Below, piece after piece: positions 1 to 11,605 of a stretch of DNA of 64,000 nt (the first letter of the stretch is position 1; the number at the start of each line of letters is the position of its first letter). The notes below the pieces were generated by a model. The model was not told where the DNA came from. It worked only from the letters and a program-made list of their open reading frames with translations, and did no database searches. Where the stretch lies: contig NC_069365.1 of NCBI RefSeq assembly GCF_021730395.1, positions 25,637,501-25,701,500 of the forward strand. Reading direction: 5' to 3'. The stretch is from Mercenaria mercenaria. Lineage: Eukaryota; Mollusca; Bivalvia; Venerida; Veneridae. A program made the position numbers and the translations under genes.

Positions 1-280
1 AATTCGATTTGCTTTCACACTTCTCGCAAAAATCTCAGAAGTACCTGAAGTAGGCGGAGCTTAAATTATGCTACTGGCGAGTGTATATGTGTATTCAACG
101 CAGATTATGACATGGTGCAAATTGTCAAAAGATTAGCGGGTGTGCATCAAAAAAAAAATTTAGGCGACTTGAATTCGCTTTGAGATTTGATTTGAGTGGA
201 GTTTGAAACTATTTTGCTTCCACGTTTGCAATGATCTTTTTGGTAAATATATCACTCAGAATTTTTGATAGCCCAACGGG
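1..280. other. No feature recognised
   Basis: AT-rich sequence without a coding or repeat signal that I recognise. It may belong to the intron upstream of the first visible HECT exon or to an intergenic insertion. Confidence 0.4.
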
Positions 281-553
281 CTACGGTCTGCCAGTTTTCT
301 GTCGCCCGAGCCGATTTTTCGTAGCCATTGGCGATCGGGCTACCGTTAATGTCGCACACTGACACAAATTGCATTGATCTTTGATCGGGGTATGAAATGA
401 CATGTGGTACTCTGTCATGAAAACATGTCTATAATAGGACAATTTGACAGGTTGAGTATGATGCTCTGCACATTTTTCTACATATAAGTCATACATTTTT
501 CTAAGGGTCAAATCACAAGCAAGGTATTTCTGCCACGAAACTTTACGACGATA
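281..553 (-). pseudogene. Coding-like fragment of an unidentified multicopy protein
   Basis: The minus strand is open and reads like real protein: a WQKYLACDLTLRKMYDLYVE-type stretch, then a Tyr/His-rich segment ending in a KDQCNLCQC cysteine motif. This resembles a family of repetitive, transposase-associated proteins of invertebrates with a conserved H-x-P-x-KD-x-C-x2-C motif; that likeness is from memory and unverified. No flanking conserved segments were found and the frame stops near 281, so I read it as an isolated fragment rather than a gene. A donor-like GT lies after the CNLC codons, so a single exon of an antisense gene is the alternative. Confidence 0.35.
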
Positions 554-587
554 TTGACTTCAATCACAGAAAATGTTAGTATTTCTT

Positions 588-905
588 CACCACCCCACTG
601 CTTGCATCACCTACAGCACCACACCACACTGCTTGAATCACCTACAACACCACCCTCACAGCTCGCATTACCTACAGCACTACCACAACTTCTCACATCA
701 CCTACAACACCATCCCCACTACTCACATCACCTACAGCACCCCCCACTCACATCACCTACAACACCGCCCCCACTACTCACATCACCTACAACATCACCA
801 CAACTTCTAACATCACCTACAACACTACCACAACTTCTCGCATCACCTACAACACCACCCCCACTAACTCACATCACCTACAACACCACCACAACTTCTC
901 TATTA
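588..905. repeat. 30-bp minisatellite (CATCACCTACAACACCAYC-type), about 10 units
   Basis: Repeats of CATCACCTACAACAC followed by a variable C/A-rich part recur every 30 bp, with a few shorter units. Because 30 is a multiple of three, several frames stay open and give Thr/His/Pro-rich translations that are not genes. Confidence 0.85.
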
Positions 906-1038
906 CTTTGAGACCAATATTATAAACATTTAAAATTTGGTGGCTAAAAAACTTCCAGGTGAAGGTCACAGGTATGGCATGTCAAATGTTGCTAAATTAT
1001 ATATGTATCTTATTATTATTGTATGTTTGTTATTATTA

Positions 1039-2184
1039 TGTCTCCCACCACACAGTGGTGTGGGAGACATATTGATTTACTCCAGTCTGTGTGTGTGTGT
1101 GTCTGTCACAAAGCTTGTCGCACTCTAAGTCGAACATTTCTCATCTGATTTTCTCCAAACTTGAACAAAATGTGTTCGACCATAAGACCTCAGCCAAGTT
1201 CGATAACTAGCCAAATCGGTCCAGGCGTCTTGGAGTTATGGCCCTTGAATTACCAAAAATCGGTCTTTACTCTTGTCCGCACTCTAATTCGAATATTTCT
1301 CATCCAATCTTCACCAAACTTAAACAGAATGTGTTTGACCATGAGACCTCGGCCAAGTTCGATAACTAGCCAAATCGGTCCAGGCATTTTGGAGTTACGG
1401 CCCTTGAATTATCGAAAAATTGGCCTTTTTACTCATGTCCGCACTCTTAATCAAACATTTCTCATCCGATCTTCACCAAACTTGAACAAAATGTGTTTGA
1501 CCATGACACCTCGGCCAAGTTCGATAACTAGTCAAATCGGTCTAGGCATTTTGGAGTTACAGCCCTTGAATTATCGAAAAATTGGCCTTTTTACTCATGT
1601 CCGCACTCTTAATCAAACATTTCTCATCCGATCTTCACCAAACTTGAACAAACTGTGTTTGACCATGAGACTTCAGCCAAGTTCGATAACTAGCCAAATC
1701 GGTCCAGGCAATTTGGAGTTATGGCCCTTGAATTATCGAAAAATCGGCCTTTTTACTCTTGTCTGCACTCTAAGTCAAACATTTCTCATCCGATCTTTAC
1801 CAAACTTGAACAAAATGTGTTTGACCATGAGACCTCGACCAAGTTGGATAACTAGCCAAATTGGTCCAGGCATTCTAGAGTTACGGCCCTTGAATTACCG
1901 AAAAAATCCGTCTGTTACTCTTGTCTGCTCTCTAAGTCGAACATTTCTCATCTGATCTTCACCAAACTTGAACAAAACGTGTTTAGCCATAAGACCTTAC
2001 CCAAGTTCGATAACTAGCCAGATCCCCCCAGGCACTTTTGATTTATGGCCCTTGAATTACTGATTGGATCCACTCATCCAGACCATCTAATTGGATCCAC
2101 TCGTCTAAAACATCTAGAGAAACTAACATTTTTCAGAGGGGCAGTTGTGGGAGACATGCACTTTTCTCAAAAGCATCTCTCTAG
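1039..2184 (+). mobile_element. Pearl-like / Helitron-like element with tandem core (TGTCTCCC...CTAG type)
   Basis: It begins with a near-perfect palindrome (TGTCTCCCACC...GGTGTGGGAGACA, 1039-1069), passes through a GT microsatellite, then has 5-6 tandem units of about 162 bp from about 1118 (shared words AAACTTGAACAAAATGTG and GGAGTTATGGCCCTTGAATT). It closes with GGGAGACATGCACTTTT, a small AAAAGC stem and CTAG. The flanks are A on the left and T on the right, as Helitrons leave. No Rep/helicase coding is present, so it is non-autonomous. The open frame across 1161-1955 only reflects a unit length divisible by three. Confidence 0.7.
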
Positions 2185-2199
2185 TTATTCAATGCCTTG

Positions 2200-2835
2200 T
2201 CATTCGTATTCTAAAAGTCATTATTGTTATTCTGTATTTGGTTATTCTTATTGTATCTCTGATATTGTTATTCAATGTCGTGTCATTCATATTCTAAGTC
2301 TTACCATTGTTATTGTATATGTCGTTATTCTTATTGCATGTTTGATATTCTTATGGTAAAAGTCATTATTGTTATTCTATATTTCGTTATTCTTATTGTG
2401 TCTTTGATATTGTTATTCAGTGACCTGTTATTGATATTCTAAGCATTACCATAGTTATTGTATATGTCCTTATTCTTATTGTATGTTCGATATTCTTATG
2501 GTAAAAGTCATCATTGTTGTTCAATATCTGACGATTCTATTTACAAAACGTCATTCTTATTCTATATTATGTGATTGTATAATTTGTATAGCGTTGCTGT
2601 GCTATTTATATCATGTGTGCTATTTATATTGTGGGAAATCCCACATACAATAAGAATATCAAGCTTACAAAAACAATAATGAATATACAAGAACAATAAC
2701 GTCTTTTACAATAAGAATATCGAACATACAATAAGAATAACGGCATATATAGAATAACAATGGTAACACTTAGAATATGAATGACACAGCATTGAATAAC
2801 AATAACAAACATACAATAATAATAACATACATTAT
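2200..2835. repeat. AT-rich inverted repeat: two direct copies and one inverted copy
   Basis: A roughly 120-140 bp unit rich in TTATTCTTATTG occurs at about 2267-2390 and again at about 2405-2515. It returns in reverse complement at about 2681-2800. A short perfect palindrome GTGGGAAATCCCAC lies near 2631-2645 in the loop. Transcription across it would give a long hairpin. Confidence 0.75.
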
Positions 2836-3192
2836 TTAATTGACTTGTCAAAACATGTTCTCGTCTTGCATGTTAATTTTATATAGGCTCGAACAGAATA
2901 TATTGAAAGCTGTGTCCATATTTTGACAGGCCAAATAAATTGGACAATATAATTTAGCAATGTTTGACATGCCATACACAGGAGAGTAGTTGTTAAAATT
3001 CATGTGAGAAATAAAATACTAAGTCTTGTTTACTTTGCAAATATAAAAAATACATTTTTGATTTCTGTCTTTGATGGAACATGTTTCAAAACATTTCTGT
3101 CTTTATTTAAATGAACAGAACTGTTTAATCTTGTGATATATTAGTATTGGACAATGACTAATCCCTCGATTAGATTCAAAATTCAAATTTGT
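2836..3192. other. No feature recognised
   Basis: AT-rich, probably intronic. No splice-supported exon and no repeat family that I recognise. Confidence 0.4.
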
Positions 3193-3365
3193 AACTCAAA
3201 TTACCATAGTGTTGCACAACATAATTTTTTAAAACATTGCTAAATTATTGTGCAAAACTATTGTAAGTCAAGTTACAATAGTGTTGCACAATACATTTTT
3301 AGAACATGTTATATAATTGTTGTGCAAAGCTATTGTAAGTCAAGTTACAATAGTGTTGCACAATA
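3193..3365. repeat. 72-bp tandem repeat, 2.4 copies
   Basis: Units start at 3193, 3265 and 3337 (last partial). Each carries AGTGTTGCACAA and, about 35 bp on, TTGTGCAAARCTATTG, which is its imperfect inverted partner, so each unit can also fold back. Confidence 0.8.
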
Positions 3366-3589
3366 AAATGGCATCATGTGAGATGCAATATTTTTGATAA
3401 AATTTCATAAGATTTTTTTCTTCTGGAATATAATCCTAGAATTTTTACAGGACATGTATTTCATATTGTTTCATCAAAATTTACCAAAAAGTGAATTTCG
3501 GAAAAAAGTGGAGTCGATTTGCTTGACTCCTATGCTTGAAAATGCCTCCAGTATTTTCTATGCACTGAATAGTTTTACTGACATTTCAG

Positions 3590-6500
3590 GACTACGACTT
3601 CTTTGCACTGGAGGAAGCATGTGAATATGATGGAGGATTTGACAAACAGTCTACAACTATTAGGTATATAGCATGGTAACAGTCACTGTAGTCTACAGCT
3701 ATATGGTTTGTAACTGTGGCAACAGTCCCCATAGTCTACAGCTATGGGGTATGTAACTTTGGTAACAGTCACCATAGTCTACAGCAGGGCTCCTGAAATT
3801 TTGAGAACTCAATCGGTCCGAAACGAAAATCCTGACATCGGCGCCACCCCACCCACCGCATTCCCAATATTACATATTTTGTAAAACGTGATAGAGTAAA
3901 GAAATAAGCATGTCATGCATTAAAACTGAGTTACCGGTCAACGCGAGTTACCATACAATGAAGACAGTTATTCAGTGTTATGTGTGATCGTTACTTTGTT
4001 TTAAATTCCGATGTTTTTCCAAGAAAATACTTGCAAGGATAAAATTACCGAGGCATGCACCGTGTAACTAGTCTAAAAGCCAACGCACGTGACTTCGGTA
4101 CCGTATACACGGCAGATAATTTGTGATGTTCCCTCATTCTTTGACGGAATGTTATAAAATACAATGCGTCAAAGCGAATTACACGACACCGTTTTTTAGC
4201 CCACCATCATCAGATGGTGGGCTATTCAAATCACTCTGCGTCCGTGGTCCGTCGTCCTTCCGTCCGTCCGTCCGTCATTCCGTCCGTCCTTCCGTTAACA
4301 ATTTCTCGTTATCGCATCTCCTCAGAAACTACCAGGGGGATTTTGACCAAACTTTGTCAGAATGATGTATTGGTACCCTAGTTGTGTCCCCCTGAAAATC
4401 AGACTGGTTCAACAATTTTTGAATGAGTAATGGCCCTTTGTTTATTTCTATAATTTACATAGATTTATATAGGGAAAAACTTTGAAAATCTTCTTGTCCA
4501 AAACCACAGAGCCTAGGGCTTTGATATTTGATATGAAGCATCATCTAGTGGTCCTCTACCAAGATGATTCAAATTATTACCCTGGAGTCTAATATGGCCC
4601 CGCCCCTGGGGTCACATGGTTTATATAGACTTATATAGGGAAAAACTTTGAAAAACCTCTTGTTCAAAACCACAGGGCCTAGGGCTTTGATATTTTGTAT
4701 GTGACATCATCTAGTGGTCTTCTACTAAGATTGTTCAAATTATCCCCCTAGGGGCAAATATGGCCCCGCTCTGGGGGCCACATGATTTACATAGACTTAT
4801 ATAGGGAAAAACTTTGAAAATCTTCTGGTCCAAACCACAAAGCCTAGGGCTTTGGCATTTGTAATGTAGCATCATCTAGTGGTTCTCTACCAAGTTTGTT
4901 CAAATAATCCCCCTACGGTCAAATATGGCCACGCCTTGGGGGTCATATGGTTCATATAGACTTGTATAGGGAAAAGCTTTTAAAATCTTGTCAATAACCT
5001 ACAACATTCAGATTTGGACCACTATATGGTTTTGAGTGGCAAGATGAACCTTGACATGAGTTGACCTTGATTTTGACCTAGTGACCTACTTTCACATTTC
5101 TGTAGCTACAGCCTTCGATTTTGGACCACATGCATAGTTTTGTGCACTGAAAAAAACTTTGACCTTGACATTGACCTAGTGACCTACTTTTACATTTTTG
5201 AAGGTACAGGCTTCAAATTTGGACCACATGCATAGTTTCGTGTTCTGAAATGAAATTTGACCTTGATTTTGACGTAGTGACCTACTTTCACATTTCTCAA
5301 GCTACAGCCTTCAAATTTGGACCACATGCATAGTTTTGTGTACGGAAATGAACTTTGACCTTAAGATTGACCTAGTGACCTACTTTCACATTTTTGAAGT
5401 TACAGGCTTTAAATTTGAACCAGATGCATAGATTTGTGTTCTGAAGTGTAATTTGACCTTGATTTTGACCTAGTGACCTACTTTCACATTTTTCGAGCTA
5501 CAGCCTTCAAATTTGAACAACTTGCATAGTTTTGTGTACTTTGACCTTAAGATTGACCTAGTGACCTACTTTCACATTTCTGTAGCTACAGGCTTCAAAT
5601 TTAGACCACATGCATAGGATTGTGTACCGAAACAAACTTTGACCTTGACATTGACCTGGTGACCTACTTTCACATTTCTGTAGCTACAGCCTTCGATTTT
5701 AGACCACATGCATAGTTTTGTGCACTGAAAAAAACTTTGACCTTGACATTGACCTAGTGACCTACTTTCACATTTTTGAAGGTACAGGCTTTAAATTTGA
5801 ACCAGATGCATAGATTTGTGTTCTGAAGTGTAATTTGACCTTGATTTTGGCCTAGTGACCAACTTTCACATTTCTCAAGCTACAGCCTTCAAATTTGGAC
5901 CACTTGCATAGTTTTGTGTACCTAAATAAAATTTGACCTTAAGATTGACCTAGTGACCTACTTTCACATTTCTCAAACTACAGCCTTCAAACTTGATGCC
6001 AATGCATAGTTTTGTGTACAAAGAACTTTGTTCGTGAAATTGATCTAGTGACCTACCTTCACATTTCTCAAGCTACAGCTTTCGAATTTGGACCACATGC
6101 ACAGTGTTGTGTACGGAAATGAAATTTAACCTTGAGCTAGTCATTAAGTCTTGAAATTTGGAACACTCAAAAATGGTACATTGGTGGGCGCCAAGATCAC
6201 TCTGTGATCTCTTGTTTAAGAATACTCTACCACGGACCGAATATGTACGTTATGTGAACACTGAGATCGAATTTCCCGCATGTTTAGTACCAAAAGGTCA
6301 CGCGGGTTGGCCACGGATATTTCATTTCACTGGCGTTGTACTTCAATAAGCAACTAAATTTTATTAAGTTATATGTTCTCTTCCGTTATGTAAACAAATT
6401 TTCATTTTGAAACGTTTTTTAAAAGACCGATTTGATAAACAGCGGCACTCCAGTTTTCTTTATCTTTCGTGTTTATTTTTTTTTTATTTATTTTTTATTT

Positions 6501-9500
6501 TGTACAGTCGGGTTGCAAAGACGATTTTCTGCACTTGTTTCAACTGGAGCCCCAACAAATGTATCATGTAAATTTTACAAATCAAGTAATTATAAAAATT
6601 ATTTATATCGGTTTCCAGTGTGATGTCTCATTAAATGCAGTGACCATTTGTTTTTTACCCGAGATCAAACATAGCCTTTTGAACTAAACCATCCGTCGGA
6701 TTCTAAATAAAAGAAGTGGATCCCCGTCGAAAAGATTTGGATCCAGTCAGAAACATTTGGAAACCAGTCAAAAATGTTTAATACATTGCAGTCGAGGCTG
6801 TCTGCAAACATTAAAGGATGTGCCGCGCGAGCACTGATTGCGTCACGTGCTAATTACGGACGTATTATCAAGGTGACAATCAGACTGTTTGACACGTTTA
6901 TTGATTATCTGCGGGTGCGACCAACAATTTCCTGTTTGGCAGGTGATCGTCTATTGAGATTTCAGACCGAAATTTATACTTTTCTCCATTTTTACGGGAC
7001 CGATTTTTTTCGTTTTTTCACTTCACAAATCGGTCTGAAAAGTCAAAAATTGGTCCAAAACTGACAAACCGGCAAATTTCCGAAGCCCTGGTCTACAGCT
7101 ATGGGGTATGTAACCATGGTAACAGTCACCATAGTCTACAGCTATGGGGTATGTAACCGTGGTAACAGTTGCCATAGTCTACAGCTATGGGGTATGTAAC
7201 CATGGTAACAGTCACTATAGTCTACAGCTATGGGGTATTTAACCGTGGATACAATCACCATCGTCTGCAAGTGTGAGGTTGTAACAGTAGTCTACAACTT
7301 ACAGATATGTAAATGCTGTAACACCATAGTCTACAGGTAGCAGGTTTGTAACTGCAGGAACATTTTATCGCAGTCTTCAACTGTCACATTCTTAACCGCA
7401 GTGACAGTTCTACAACTGTCAGGTTCTTAACAGTGATAACTACTACTGTCGGGCATATACCCCTGGTAACAGTCACCATAGTCTACAAAAATTGGGTATG
7501 CAATCACGGTAACAGAAACAATAGTCTGCATTCAGGGGTATGTAATTATGGTAACAGTGACCACAGTTGACAACTTTGAAGTATGTAAGTGCTGTTACAG
7601 TGGATATAGTCTACAATTATGTGACCATAATTATAACAATCATGGTAGCCTACAACTGTCTGTTCTGTGATTCTTAAGCTTGTCATGAATTTCTTTACTT
7701 GAGTCAAATTTATAAATTTTTAGCTCGACTATTAGATAGTCTGAGCTATTCTAATTGGGGATGGTGTCAGCGTCTCATTTTGGTTAAAGTTTTGCATGCA
7801 AGTACATATAGCTATCATTTAAAGGCCTGTAGTGGAGTTTCACTGAATATTTAAAGTTAAAGCCGTTTGTTTCTTTCTCCCAAAGTTGGTTAATAAAGGA
7901 AACGCAAGATTCAGGTTATATTTTTAGCTCGACTATTCGAAGAATAAGTAGAGCTATCCTACTCACCACGGCGTCGGCGTCGGCGTCGGCGTCGGTGTTG
8001 GCGTCGGCGTCGGCGTCGGCGTCACACCCTGGTTAAGTTTTTCGTACCAGTCCACATTTTGACAAAGTCTTTTGAGATAAAGCTTTGAAACTTTCAACAC
8101 TTGTTTACCATCACCATGTCCAGTTATAGGCAAGAGTACATAACTCTGTCAAGCATTTTGACTGAATTATGGCCCCTTTTGACTTAGAAATCTTGGTTAA
8201 GTTTTTCGTACCAGTTCATATTTTGACAAAGTCTTTTGAGAAAAAGTTTTGAAACTTTCAACACTTGTTTACCATCACCATGTCCAGTTGTAGGCAAGAG
8301 TACATAACTCCATCAAGCATTTTGGTTGAATTATGGCCCCTTTTTGACTTAGAAATCTTGGTTAAGTTTTTCGTACCAGTCCACATTTTGACAAAGTCTT
8401 TTGAGATAAAGCTTTGAAACTTTCAACACTTGTTTACCATCACAATGTCCAGTTGTAGGCAAGAGTACATAACTCCATCAAGCATTTTGACTGAATTATG
8501 GCCCCTTTTGACTTAGAAATCTTGGTTAAGTTTTTCGTACCAGTTTATATTTTGTGTAAAGTGTTTGACATATGGCTTTGAAACTTTTATATCTTGTTCA
8601 GTATAATAGTCTCTATCAATAGGCAAGAGTACGTAACTCTCTCGTCTTTTTTGGCTGAATTATGGCCCTTTTTGAACTTGGAAATTGGTTTTGTTTTATA
8701 TATGTCCATGTTTTGTCAACACTATTTGACATTTTGGCTTTTAAACTTTAAACACTTGTTTATCATTATGATTTCCATCTGTAGGCAAGAGTACATAACT
8801 CTGACAACTATTTTGACTGAATTATGGCCCTTTTTGGACTTTGAAATTTGTTTAGTTTTTTTTAACAAGTCAGCGTTTTGTCAAAACTATTTGAACTGTG
8901 GCTTTGAAACTTTTAACACTAGTTTATCAACATGATTTCCATCTGTAGGCAAGATTACATAACTCTGTCAACTATTTTGACTGTATTATGGCCCTTTTTG
9001 GACTTGGAAATTAGTTAAATTTTTCATATAAGTCCATGTTTTGCCAGACATATAACTTAACATATTTGCCATCATGGTCACACATTGCCAGTTAGTGCAA
9101 GACTAATCGAAATCCACAAATACAGGAACATTTTTTGTTTAATCCATTTTTTTGTTTAGTCTGAAAAACTATGGAAATATTTTGACCCCATTCTTTAATC
9201 AATTCTTCGAATAGTCGAGCGCGCTGTCATCCGACAGCTCTTGTTTTCTGGAATGGATGAAGATGAGGGCACCATGTGACCTTCATCCATGAAGTTTTTG
9301 TTATGGACTGTCTGTAGTTTTGAATGGATTACAATGGAACTTCTTTCACATAATAACCATTAAGTGTAGATGTGTGAAGCATTTTTACAGCTTTTTTCTG
9401 GGTTAGGTAGAGATGTAGGCACCTTCCCCCACTCCCCCTCACCTTGACATATGCATACTCACTATGCAAAGAAAGACATTAAAAATTTTTTACATATTAA

Positions 9501-11152
9501 AATTCATCTGTCATCTTTATAAAGCCAGGTCTCCTTGATAACCACTTCCACACCCTGACTAATTTTACTGGCCGCAGAACATTGAAATAGAAAAAGTGGA
9601 TATCCTGTAGGTCACTGACCACGATGAAAATGTTCCGGCCCGGTTTGATTGAGTCTATTTATGGACAGTAGTGCATGCTACTCAAGCCTTGGGTTGAGCA
9701 GAACTCAAGATTCACATGTTACAAGTACCAAAAACAATTTAGAGACATCCACACGTGCACTCCTACAGCAGTGCACATGAAACCTTCAATGATACACTAG
9801 TGTACAATTCTATGAAAAAGCAGCATATGGTCCCCAGTTAAAAAAAAATAGGCTTGCTCTAAATGAGAAAACATTTGGCAGAACTAAACAAAGTGGAATT
9901 TAGAAAGAGGTTCGGAGGTTATGGAGCCTGCATATCACAGAAACTGCAAAAACAGAAGACAAAATTTAAAAAGCAGGCACCATATCCAAGGAGTGATTAT
10001 ACAATACTCAAAGCCATGAAAGTGTGGGGGGTGAGTATTGGAATCACCCAAGCCAAAATTTACCAGCTGAAAAACTAAACAGTACCACTAACATAACATT
10101 AATGTCGAGGTAAACAATCTGAAAAGATCAAAATATCACAGCTTTGATTGAATGTACTGCGAGACTATTTACAGCCGCCACACAGTACAAACAACGCTGC
10201 TGTGATAATAAAATAAAAAAGTGGATTTTCCATATGTCGCTCAGCAAAATCAAAAATGTTGCAGGCTTAGTTTGAAACTGTATTCTGTCTTTAATTTTTT
10301 TGTCACCATGTAACAGTTGGATTAATTTGGTGCCTTGAAGAACCAAGTTATGGATATGTTTGTAACATTGTATAATGTGTTACAGATATTTCTGGGAAGT
10401 GGTTCATGGATTTGCTGAGGAACAGAGGAGGCAGCTGATACAGTTTACCACTGGCACAGATAGGGTACCTGTAGGAGGCCTCTCTAAACTCAAACTGATT
10501 ATTGCAAGGAATGGCCCAGACTCTGAAAGGTAATTTTTTCATCAATAGACAATTTAGGGTCAATTTACTTCGTAGAGTACATGTTACCAGGTAAAATTTG
10601 ACCGTTTCTTAGGAAAATAGAGATGATTTTCCTGTTTCAGTGAAAAATTGAAATATTTTCCTACAAGACTGCATTTACACAAGACTTGAAAAATAATTTT
10701 GGTAATACCAAATCTGTTTGACTTAATATTTCAGTATTTCACTGAAAAACATGTAATCATTTAGTTGTTTGTTCAAACAATTATAAATTAAACTTATTGT
10801 CCTTATAAGAGATGGTTAGTTATCAAGATATGCCTAGTGATTAGGTAAGAGAATGCTAGTAATAATTAAGCTGTCTGCTGTGCACATGCTGGAATATTTA
10901 AATGTTTCTCAGATTGAATACAATAAACTGTACATGTTGCCAGTACATTCAGGAATTAACACAGTATTTATAGGAGGGGATTTGTTTGATAGTGATGCAC
11001 ACATGCTAAAATGATCTTTCATACATTACAGATTGCCCACAGCTCACACCTGTTTCAACGTTCTGTTGTTACCAGACTACGGAAATAAAACAAAGTTAGA
11101 GGAGCGTTTGCTGAAAGCTATAACTTACTCTAAAGGTTTTGGAATGCTTTAA
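3590..11152 (+). CDS. UBE3A: UBE3A-like HECT E3 ubiquitin ligase, 3' end (three exons)
   Basis: Coding exons are 3590-3663, 10386-10529 and 11032-11152, each bounded by AG/GT with matching phase (both junctions split an Arg codon as AG|A). They encode the last 112 residues of a HECT ligase: [20 protein letters not shown], then [35 protein letters not shown], and [16 protein letters not shown] ending [12 protein letters not shown]. The Cys of HTCFN is the thioester-forming catalytic residue in the C-lobe, and the GFGML terminus is typical of UBE3A/E6AP. The rest of the gene (N-lobe, AZUL zinc domain) lies left of the window. Protein role by family: accepts ubiquitin from an E2 and transfers it to substrate lysines, in cytosol and nucleus. 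The 6.7-kb penultimate intron is filled with transposons. Another HECT paralogue is possible but the match is closest to UBE3A. Confidence 0.88.
3648..3784 (+). repeat. 43-bp minisatellite, left part, starting inside a HECT exon
   Basis: The last 16 exon bases plus the donor (AGTCTACAACTATTAG|GTAT) form the first copy of a 42-43 bp unit. Later copies read AGTCTACAGCTATGGGGTAT, each with a donor-like GGTATGT. The array is cut at 3784 by the hAT insertion and resumes at 7091. Confidence 0.8.
3785..7090. mobile_element. hAT-type DNA transposon, non-autonomous, 3306 bp including a nested element
   Basis: The termini are inverted repeats: CAGGGCTCCTGAAATTTTG at the left, and the reverse complement of the right end reads CAGGGCTTCGGAAATTTG. 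It is flanked by a perfect 8-bp duplication GTCTACAG (3777-3784 and 7091-7098). CAGGG ends and 8-bp target duplications are hAT hallmarks. TCGGTCYGAAA words recur near both ends (about 3815 and 7030). I see no transposase; the open frame at 6774-7064 has no recognisable domain. Without the nested pearl-like element the unit would be about 1.3 kb. Confidence 0.88.
4193..6217 (+). mobile_element. Pearl-like element with two different tandem cores, nested in the hAT element
   Basis: It starts with a palindrome (AGCCCACCATCATCAGATGG to TGGGCT, 4198-4223) and a GTCC/TTCC microsatellite (4250-4300). A first core array of about 165-170 bp units follows (about 4440-4980; TATAGGGAAAAACTTTGAAA, CATCATCTAGTGGT), then a second array of about 95 bp units, some 11 copies (about 5040-6130; GACCTAGTGACCTACTTTCA, CCACATGCATAGTTTTGTG). 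It ends with the hairpin GATCACTCTGTGATC followed by TCTTGTTT. No coding capacity. Confidence 0.75.
7091..7670 (+). repeat. 43-bp minisatellite, right part
   Basis: This continues the array interrupted at 3784. The first units are nearly identical (ATGGTAACAGTCACCATAGT, CTACAGCTATGGGGTATGTA) and they decay rightwards to about 7670. It lies wholly in the HECT intron. Confidence 0.85.
7720..7919 (+). mobile_element. Truncated 5' end of an AGCTCGAC-type pearl-like element
   Basis: TTTTTAGCTCGACTATT with a partial palindrome is followed by GGTGTCAGCGTCTCATTTTG and a short unrelated stretch. It stops where a complete copy of the same family begins. Confidence 0.55.
7926..9246 (+). mobile_element. 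Pearl-like element, AGCTCGAC type, about six 163-bp core units
   Basis: The 5' palindrome AGCTCGACTATTCGAAGAAT... is followed by a (GGCGTC)n microsatellite (7970-8023). Core units begin near 8030, 8192, 8357 and 8520, with later ones more diverged (words GTTAAGTTTTTCGTACCAG, TGAATTATGGCCCCTTTTGA). It ends with the hairpin GCTGTCATCCGACAGC and TCTTGTTT. It lies in the HECT penultimate intron in sense orientation. The weak frame at 8594-8935 is a by-product of the array. Confidence 0.75.
9247..10385 (+). other. Remainder of HECT intron, no feature recognised
   Basis: Unique-looking sequence ending in the acceptor TTACAG at 10385. Open frames here (e.g. 9863-10078) show no domain or splice support and are not called. 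Confidence 0.5.
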
Positions 11153-11368
11153 CCATGGTCTGTGATAGGAATTCGTCAATGTTTGTGATAAACAGTTGAA
11201 TGATTTGTACAAGTTTCTTCTTATATCACCAGAACAGTTTGTAATGTAGATGTGTTGGATGAAATACACAATGTTTGCCAAATAGACAAAATTAGGCAGT
11301 GGATTTATTAAGAACTATGAACTTTTTATGCAATATTTTAATTTCTGTGGATTAGTATAAAAGTTATA
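11153..11368 (+). other. Probable start of HECT gene 3' UTR
   Basis: This follows the TAA at 11150-11152. There is no AATAAA before the MITE at 11369; the first canonical one downstream is at 11836-11841, which would place the MITE inside the 3' UTR. Uncertain. Confidence 0.4.
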
Positions 11369-11605
11369 TGAGCCGTGCCATGAGAAAACCAACATAGTGG
11401 GTATGCGACCAGCAAGGATCCAGACCAGCCTGCGCATCCGCGCAGTCTGGTCAGGATCTATGCTGTTTGCTAACGGGTTCTCTAATTGTAATAGGCTTTG
11501 AAAGCGAACAGCATGGATCCTGACCAGACTGCGCGGATGCGCAGGCTGGTCTGGATCCTTGCTGGTCGCATACCCACTATGTTGGTTTTCTCATGGCGCG
11601 GCTCA
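11369..11605. mobile_element. Palindromic MITE, TA target, copy 1 (237 bp)
   Basis: The ends TGAGCCGTGCCATGAGAAAA and its inverse (TTTTCTCATGGCGCGGCTCA) form arms of about 110 bp, flanked by TA on both sides (11367-11368, 11606-11607), as in Tc1/mariner-type MITEs. Each arm itself contains a smaller palindrome (GATCCAGACCAGCCTGCGCA pairing with TGCGC..CTGGTCAGGATC). No coding. Confidence 0.88.

Noticed and set aside
554-925. Open frame encoding Thr/His/Pro-rich repeats
   Set aside because: It lies wholly in a 30-bp minisatellite; period divisible by three keeps several frames open. No start context or splice support.
1161-1955. 264-codon open frame with five internal repeats
   Set aside because: It is the core array of a transposable element whose unit is about a multiple of three; the product has no domain.
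6774-7064. 96-codon open frame near the right end of the hAT element as a transposase remnant
   Set aside because: No hAT dimerisation or catalytic motif is visible and the frame runs into the terminal repeat.
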